A DNA stretch of 64,000 nt, from positions 248,001-312,000 of the forward strand of contig NZ_JABRPL010000002.1 in assembly GCF_013249015.1 (NCBI RefSeq), written 5' to 3'. Below, piece by piece: positions 59,020 through 64,000 of this stretch. Position numbers and translations under genes: made by a program. Every line of letters starts with the position of its first letter. Positions within the stretch are counted from its first letter, which is position 1. The notes under the pieces were generated by a model. The model was not told the DNA's origin, made no database searches, and saw nothing but the letters and a program-made list of their open reading frames with translations. The DNA comes from Rathayibacter agropyri (lineage in GTDB: Bacteria > Actinomycetota > Actinomycetes > Actinomycetales > Microbacteriaceae).

Positions 59020-60301
59020 CGTCGTCGTCCCGTCCGGAAAAGCGGCGGTGAAGGATATCCATCGTCCGCTGATCCTTGTCCATGATGTCGGCCTCGAGAG
59101 TGGTGTCGGCCAGGCGGTCGCTGAGGCTCCCCGGTGTGCCGCGCCGCTCGAGCGAGGCTTCGATGAGCTCGATGGAGCGTTCGAACGAGAGCGGCCCGCG
59201 GGCGGCCTGCCGCCCGCGGCGACCAAGGGCCTCCAGGTCGGTCGAACCGTTCATGACGTTGCGCATGGCGCCGACGAGCGCGGGAACGGAGCGGGTGATC
59301 TTGACGCAATCGACGCCGTCAATCAGGAACTCCGCGACTCCGCTCGCCGCTGTGACGATGGGGACGCAGCCGGCCGCAGCGGCCTCGACAGGCGCCACGC
59401 CGAACGCCTCGCCCTCCCAGGTGGGGAAGAGGAAGGCGTCCGCGTGCTCGTGAGCGGCGAGCACCTCGTCCCGGGGCGTCGCGCCGTGGAACTCGACCAC
59501 TCCGTCGAGCCCGGCGTCGCTCGCGCGAGCACGCCAGCCCTCGACGTCGCCGTCGCCGTAGAGGTCGACGCGGAAGTCGCGGGTCTCATCCGCCAACACG
59601 GCTGCCGCCTCTACGACGAGTCCCACGCCTTTGTGCTCACCGAGCGAGGCCGCGAACGTGAAGCGGGTGACGCCTCCCTCCCGGTACAGGCGGGGCTCGC
59701 CGGAGTCGGGAGGCACGGTGACTCCACGGCCGATCACCTCCACCTCGCCGAGGGTCAGCCCACCGGCCTCGATCCCGTCAACGAGGGAGCGGCTGACCGC
59801 CACGATCTCGCCGCGGTCGAAGTAATCGGGAGCCTGCGCTCCGTAGACGGCGAGCACCCGCTCGGGCAGCCCGTCGACCAGGGCGTTCGGGATCCGGTCG
59901 CCGAGGTTCCACATCCAGGGTGCATCGACGCTGCGCAACAGGTCGATGAAAGCAAGTCCGCCGAGGCCGAGCAGGTTGAACGCGACCACGTGGGTGGGCT
60001 CGAAGTCGCGCAGCTCCTCCAGCAGGATGCGGGTGTTCTCGAAGCGAGAGACGGCGCTCTCGTGGTGCATCAGCTGCGCGATCTCGCCGCCGGTCTGCGG
60101 GAGGGGAAAGTACGTGCGCAGGCTCAGCGTGCGGTGCAGCTCGACCGCCGGCGAGGGATCGGGAGGCAGGTAGGTCGGCGAGGTTAGCACCCGCACGCTG
60201 TGGCCGCGCGCCGCCATCGCTTCTGCAACCCGGGCGCAGGTCATCTCGTAGCCGCCGAGAACCTGCGGCGGGTAGAGGTTGCTCACGAAGAGGAGCCTCA
60301 T
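59009..60301 (-). CDS. Glycosyltransferase family 4
   Basis: A 430-residue GT-B enzyme. The N-terminal domain begins MRLLFVSNLYPPQVLGGYEM, with the glycine-rich loop; the C-terminal domain carries EHKGVGLVVEAA, HGATPRDEVLAAHEHADAF and EGEAFGVAPVEAAAAG, with the E-x7-E nucleotide-sugar motif. It transfers sugar to a surface-glycan precursor at the cytoplasmic face. ATG 60301 overlaps the stop of the next upstream glycosyltransferase by 4 bp. The acidic tail GRDDDDDQ is unusual. Confidence 0.88.
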   Translation of the reverse strand: MRLLFVSNLYPPQVLGGYEMTCARVAEAMAARGHSVRVLTSPTYLPPDPSPAVELHRTLSLRTYFPLPQTGGEIAQLMHHESAVSRFENTRILLEELRDFEPTHVVAFNLLGLGGLAFIDLLRSVDAPWMWNLGDRIPNALVDGLPERVLAVYGAQAPDYFDRGEIVAVSRSLVDGIEAGGLTLGEVEVIGRGVTVPPDSGEPRLYREGGVTRFTFAASLGEHKGVGLVVEAAAVLADETRDFRVDLYGDGDVEGWRARASDAGLDGVVEFHGATPRDEVLAAHEHADAFLFPTWEGEAFGVAPVEAAAAGCVPIVTAASGVAEFLIDGVDCVKITRSVPALVGAMRNVMNGSTDLEALGRRGRQAARGPLSFERSIELIEASLERRGTPGSLSDRLADTTLEADIMDKDQRTMDILHRRFSGRDDDDDQ

Positions 60302-61308
60302 CGGAGTCGGCCCTCCCGCTCGGCGGCGTCGGCCGCGATGCGAGCCGTGACCTCTGGGGTGTAGGCGGCGCGGGCCTGGCGGTCGTTGCCGCCGTCCCAG
60401 TAGTTCACGAGGTAGAGCCCGGTTTGCTGAGTGCGCGGCACGAACGGGAAGAGCTGTGCGCGCGGCTCGATCTGCGCGATGCGGTAGCCGGCATCGACCG
60501 CGCGAACGTGCAGCCAAATGTCGTCCGCATCGGGCGCGATGTCGCGGAAGGCGTCGCCGTGGGCAGCGATCTCGGTGAGCAGCTCGCTCGGGAGCAGCTG
60601 GCCCGAGACGGAGGTGCCGAAGACGTCGGCGGAGGCGCGCGTGTCCGCGACAGGCGTCCAGCTCGTGTACGGCGCGACCGCTCCATCGACGATCCCGACG
60701 CGATGGGCGCGGTAGCAGAGGACCGTCGTGCGGGGATATCTGCTGCGGGCGTCGCACAGGCCGCGGAGCCAGGTGCGCGGGTAGACGATGTCGTCGTCCG
60801 AGGTGACGAGGTCGCGTTCGCCGGCGCGGCCCGAGAGCAGGTACGGGTAGTACTTCGTGTGCACTCGGTAGCCGTCGACCAGGCGGATCTCGACCCCCCG
60901 TCGGCGCAGGCGCCGAAGCGGTGCGGGCAGATCGGCGTGCAGCGCCGGGTCGTCGAGCCAGAGCACCAGACGCGCCGGGCGCGCCTCACCACGCGCAATC
61001 GACTCGAGGGCGACGTGCACGCGCTGCAGCCGCTCGCCGTGGGTGGTCATCGTCACGACGACCTCGCCGTCGGGGTCGACCGCCGAGCGCCGCGAGAACC
61101 GGTTCGCGAGCGCCAGGACCAGCAGCTCGCGGCGGAAGGCGAGCGAGGCCGGGTGGTCGATCGGGCGGGCGGCCAGACGGTGTAGGGCGGTGCGGGAGAG
61201 TCGGACGAGCTGGCGGAGCCGCGTCCTGGGTCGGACGCGTCGGCCCAGGACGGCGAGGCGCGTGCGGGGCCGGACGCGCCGACCGAGAGCGGCGAGAGCG
61301 GGATGCAT
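60298..61308 (-). CDS. Glycosyltransferase-like protein (GT-A type)
   Basis: A 336-residue protein. A basic N-terminal region has an 11-residue duplication (LGRRVRPRTRL twice at 8-30), then a GT-A-like domain: VVTMTTHGERLQRVHVALESI, RLVLWLDDP, and TSDDDIVYPRTWLRGL, where DDD acts as the metal-binding motif, and a later PDADDIWLHVRA. Family placement is not certain; relatives are found in surface polysaccharide clusters. It overlaps the downstream glycosyltransferase gene, forming a three-gene operon. Confidence 0.75.
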   Translation of the reverse strand: MHPALAALGRRVRPRTRLAVLGRRVRPRTRLRQLVRLSRTALHRLAARPIDHPASLAFRRELLVLALANRFSRRSAVDPDGEVVVTMTTHGERLQRVHVALESIARGEARPARLVLWLDDPALHADLPAPLRRLRRRGVEIRLVDGYRVHTKYYPYLLSGRAGERDLVTSDDDIVYPRTWLRGLCDARSRYPRTTVLCYRAHRVGIVDGAVAPYTSWTPVADTRASADVFGTSVSGQLLPSELLTEIAAHGDAFRDIAPDADDIWLHVRAVDAGYRIAQIEPRAQLFPFVPRTQQTGLYLVNYWDGGNDRQARAAYTPEVTARIAADAAEREGRLR

Positions 61309-61378
61309 CGCTCCAGGGTAGTGGGACGCTCCTGAACGGACGGTGGCCCGACGACGCTCGGGTACCGCCGGGCGGCCC

Positions 61379-62530
61379 CTACCTCTTGGGCAGCGCCGAC
61401 GACAGGTCGGCGATCAGGTCGCCGGAGTCCTCGAGCCCCACCGAGAGGCGCACGAGCGACTCCGACACTTCGAGCGGAGTGCCCTTGACCGAGGCGTGCG
61501 TCATCTCGCTCGGATACCCGATGAGCGACTCGACGCCGCCCAGCGACTCCGCCAACTGAAACAGCTCCGTCGACTCGGCGAACTTGCGGGCCGCGCGCGG
61601 CGTCGCGAGTTCGAGCGAGAGCATCCCGCCAAACCGCGACATTTGGCGCTTAGCGAGCTCGTGTCCCGGATGTCCCGGAAGGCCCGGGTAGTGCACCGCC
61701 GTCACCGCGGGGTGCTCGGTGAGGAACTCGGCGACCGCCTGCGCGTTGATGGAGTGGCGCTCCATCCGCACCCCGAGAGTCTTGATGCCGCGCACGGTGA
61801 GCCAGGCGTCCATCGGCCCCGAGATTGCTCCGACGGCGAACTGCAGGAACGCGATCTTCTCGGCGAGAGCACCCGAGCGCAGCGCGAGCGCGCCGCCGAC
61901 GACATCGGAGTGCCCGCCGAGGTACTTCGTGGTCGAGTGCACCACCACGTCGGCGCCGAGCGCGAGCGGCTGCTGCAGGGCGGAGGAGGCAAACGTGTTG
62001 TCGACGACGACGATCAGGTCGTGCGCATGGGCGAGGTCGGCCAGCTCCGCAATGTCACTGATGGTCATCAGCGGGTTGGAGGGCGTCTCGACCCAGAGCA
62101 TCTTCGTCTCGCCGGGGACGATAGCCCGCTGCACCTCGCGAAGGTTCGCCATGTCGACCGCCGTGTTGCGCACGCCCCACGCGCTGTGCACACGGTCGAT
62201 CAACCGATGGCTTCCGCCGTACGCGTCGTTGCCGAGCACGACGTGGTCGCCGGGAGCGAGCGCCGCACGCAGCAGGGTGTCCTCGGCGGCAAGACCGGAA
62301 GAGAAGGAGTAGGCGACGTCCGCGCCCTCGAGCGAGGCGATCAGCTCCTGGAGGGAGTCGCGCGTCGGGTTGGCCGAGCGCGCGTATTCGTAGCCGCCGC
62401 GGAATCCGCCGATCCCGTCCTGGACGAACGTCGACGTCAGGTAGACGGGCGGAACGACCGCGCCGGTAGTCGGGTCGAACTCCTGCCCGGCGTGGATAGC
62501 GCGGGTGTCGAAGTGCTGCTTCTTGGGCAT
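61379..62530 (-). CDS. metB: Cystathionine gamma-synthase (PLP enzyme)
   Basis: A 383-residue PLP enzyme of the Cys/Met metabolism family. Landmarks are FDTRAIHAGQ, YEYARSANPTRDSLQ, the phosphate-binding FSSGLAA, DNTFASS, and the PLP lysine in HSTTKYLGGHSD (Lys202), then HYPGLPGHPGHELA. It condenses O-acyl-homoserine with cysteine, or in reverse transsulfuration cleaves cystathionine. ATG 62530 with CAGGGAGACC is preferred to the TTG at 62551. It follows the cbs gene by 41 bp, so the pair makes or uses cystathionine. Confidence 0.92.
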   Translation of the reverse strand: MPKKQHFDTRAIHAGQEFDPTTGAVVPPVYLTSTFVQDGIGGFRGGYEYARSANPTRDSLQELIASLEGADVAYSFSSGLAAEDTLLRAALAPGDHVVLGNDAYGGSHRLIDRVHSAWGVRNTAVDMANLREVQRAIVPGETKMLWVETPSNPLMTISDIAELADLAHAHDLIVVVDNTFASSALQQPLALGADVVVHSTTKYLGGHSDVVGGALALRSGALAEKIAFLQFAVGAISGPMDAWLTVRGIKTLGVRMERHSINAQAVAEFLTEHPAVTAVHYPGLPGHPGHELAKRQMSRFGGMLSLELATPRAARKFAESTELFQLAESLGGVESLIGYPSEMTHASVKGTPLEVSESLVRLSVGLEDSGDLIADLSSALPKR

Positions 62531-62571
62531 TGAGCGGTCTCCCTGGGTCAAAGGTGCGGAGGCGACGGCGA

Positions 62572-63975
62572 TCAGGCTGTGGCGTAGGTGAGAAGATCCT
62601 GCCGCGTGATCACGGCAACGGGTTTGCCCTCGTCGGTGACGAGGAGCGCGCTCGCCTCGGCGAGCGCGGCTCGGGCGGTGGTGATGCCCTCGCCGAGACC
62701 GATCAGCGGGAGAACGTCGCCGACGCAGACGCCGAGTGGATCGTTCATCGAGGCGGAGCCGGCGAACACGCGATCGAGCAGGTCGCGTTCATCAACGGTC
62801 CCGACGACCTCCCCCATCACCACCGGAGGCTCGGCGCTCAGCACCGGCAGCTGCGAAACACCGAACTCGGTCATGATCCCGATCGCGTCGCGGATGGTGT
62901 CTGTCGGGTGCGCGTGCACAAGGGCGGGCAGCCCGCCTGCCTGAGCATTCGCGGCCCGAGCACTCAGCACGTCGCGAACAGTGCCCTCGTCTCGCATGTC
63001 GAGGAAGCCGTAAGAGCGCATCCACCGGTCGTTGAAAATCTTCCCGAGGTAGCCGCGACCGCCGTCCGGCAGGAGCACGACCACCACGTCGTCAGGTCCG
63101 AGATCGGCAGCGGCCTTGAGCGCCACCGAGACGGCCAGACCACTCGAGCCGCCGACGAGTAGGCCCTCCTCTCGAGCGAGACGGCGGGTCATCGCGAACG
63201 ACTCGGCGTCGCTGGAGGCGATGATCCGGTCGACCACGGTCGGGTCGTAGGCGCTCGGCCAGAAGTCTTCGCCCACGCCCTCGGTGAGATAGGGGCGCCC
63301 GCCGCCGCCGGAGTAGACAGAGCCCTCGGGGTCGGCGCCGATGATCTGCACGCGACCCTCCGACACCTCCTTGAGGTACCGGCCCACTCCGCTGATCGTG
63401 CCGCCCGTGCCCACGCCGGCGACGAAGTGGGTGAGGCGGCCGGCGGTGTCCCGCCAGATCTCGGGGCCGGTGGTCTCGTAGTGGCTGAGCGGCCCGTTGA
63501 GGTTGGCGTACTGGTTGGGCTTGAAGGCGCCGGGGATCTCGCGGGCGAGGCGATCGGAGACGGAGTAGTAGGAGGCGGGATCCTCCGGAGCGACGGCCGT
63601 CGGCGTGACGACGATCTCGGCTCCGTAGGCGGTGAGCACGCTCCGCTTGTCCTGGCCGACCTTGTCGGGCAGGACGAAGACGCAGCGGTAGCCGCGCTGC
63701 TGGGCGACGAGGGCCAGGCCGATGCCGGTGTTCCCGCTCGTCGGCTCCACGATCGTGCCGCCGGGCGCAAGGAGGCCGTCGCGCTCGGCCGCGTCGATGA
63801 TCCGGGTCGCGATGCGGTCCTTCGACGAGCCACCGGGGTTGAGGTACTCGACCTTCACCAGCACGGTGGCCCGGACACCCGCGGCGACGGGACCGAGCTT
63901 GACGAGCGGAGTGTCGCCGATCAGATCGAGCACCGACTCGGCGTAGACCATCCCGGTCTCCGGGTGTCTGGGCAT
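62572..63975 (-). CDS. cbs: Cystathionine beta-synthase
   Basis: A 467-residue enzyme. Residues 1-320 are the fold type II PLP domain: LIGDTPLVKL, the PLP lysine in NPGGSSKDR (Lys52), PTSGNTGIGLA and GVGTGGTISGVG, with GGSSGL further on. Residues 335-467 are a pair of CBS domains (VRDVLSARA, DTIRDAIGIMTEFGVSQLPVL and VIGTVDERDL-like VVGTVDERDLL). It makes cystathionine from homocysteine and serine. The N-terminus lacks the haem domain of animal CBS, as usual in bacteria. ATG 63975 is near the right edge; ATG 63951 is an alternative. Confidence 0.92.
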   Translation of the reverse strand: MPRHPETGMVYAESVLDLIGDTPLVKLGPVAAGVRATVLVKVEYLNPGGSSKDRIATRIIDAAERDGLLAPGGTIVEPTSGNTGIGLALVAQQRGYRCVFVLPDKVGQDKRSVLTAYGAEIVVTPTAVAPEDPASYYSVSDRLAREIPGAFKPNQYANLNGPLSHYETTGPEIWRDTAGRLTHFVAGVGTGGTISGVGRYLKEVSEGRVQIIGADPEGSVYSGGGGRPYLTEGVGEDFWPSAYDPTVVDRIIASSDAESFAMTRRLAREEGLLVGGSSGLAVSVALKAAADLGPDDVVVVLLPDGGRGYLGKIFNDRWMRSYGFLDMRDEGTVRDVLSARAANAQAGGLPALVHAHPTDTIRDAIGIMTEFGVSQLPVLSAEPPVVMGEVVGTVDERDLLDRVFAGSASMNDPLGVCVGDVLPLIGLGEGITTARAALAEASALLVTDEGKPVAVITRQDLLTYATA

Positions 63976-64000
63976 CCCGCCCTCCGGGCGTGCGGGCAGG

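Overview
The window is high-GC DNA from an actinobacterium, most likely a member of the Microbacteriaceae (Rathayibacter/Clavibacter/Curtobacterium-like). The grounds are base composition, frequent GTG/TTG starts, a class Ib nrdHIEF operon, a metB-cbs transsulfuration pair, a Clp ATPase with an LGF loop and a PASTA-bearing class A penicillin-binding protein. The genus is an inference. No tRNA, rRNA or CRISPR array was seen.

Layout. 1-4.7 kb: end of a betaine-type ABC ATPase, a deleted histidine phosphatase, a DUF1801-like protein, adenine deaminase, and a MOSC protein overlapping a 2Fe-2S reductase. 4.8-12.4 kb: an accessory block with a HigB/HigA-ImmA toxin-antitoxin pair, a type VII-type polymorphic toxin locus (WXG100 protein, small partner, LXG effector, immunity gene, then an orphan toxin cassette with its own Imm52-like immunity gene), an orphan hicA, IS3 scraps, and three copies of a 90-bp inverted-repeat element. 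12.5-15.5 kb: FAD monooxygenase, UbiA prenyltransferase, pnuC. 15.7-21.6 kb: a type I restriction-modification operon (hsdM-hsdS-hsdR), followed at 22.4 kb by a second, partly deleted copy of the pnuC 3' end, so the operon sits between two pnuC ends. 22.6-27.9 kb: a LacI regulator and the chvE-mmsA-mmsB sugar ABC transporter, with a palindromic operator candidate ahead of chvE.

27.9-41.8 kb: mostly envelope and housekeeping genes (broken beta-lactamase-like gene, secreted protein, glycosyltransferase, LCP ligase, DNA-glycosylase-like protein, PBP1, Clp ATPase, aldo/keto reductase, GNAT) interspersed with gene ruins. 41.8-44.5 kb: a small defence patch with an XRE-MNT antitoxin, a HEPN toxin gene split by the fourth 90-bp element, and a low-GC AIPR-type abortive infection gene. 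44.6-48.5 kb: nrdHIEF. 48.9-56.6 kb: glycerate kinase, then a MacB-MacA-lipoprotein-I36 exporter module that has been tandemly multiplied and partly deleted. 56.7-64 kb: a beta-helix protein resembling a tail spike, three surface-glycan genes, and metB-cbs.

Two themes connect the window. First, conflict systems (HigBA, HicA, HEPN/MNT, AIPR, type I RM, LXG toxins) cluster with the 90-bp element and with recombination scars. Second, many genes have lost an internal segment, often across short direct repeats, which suggests a lineage that is pruning accessory genes by deletion.
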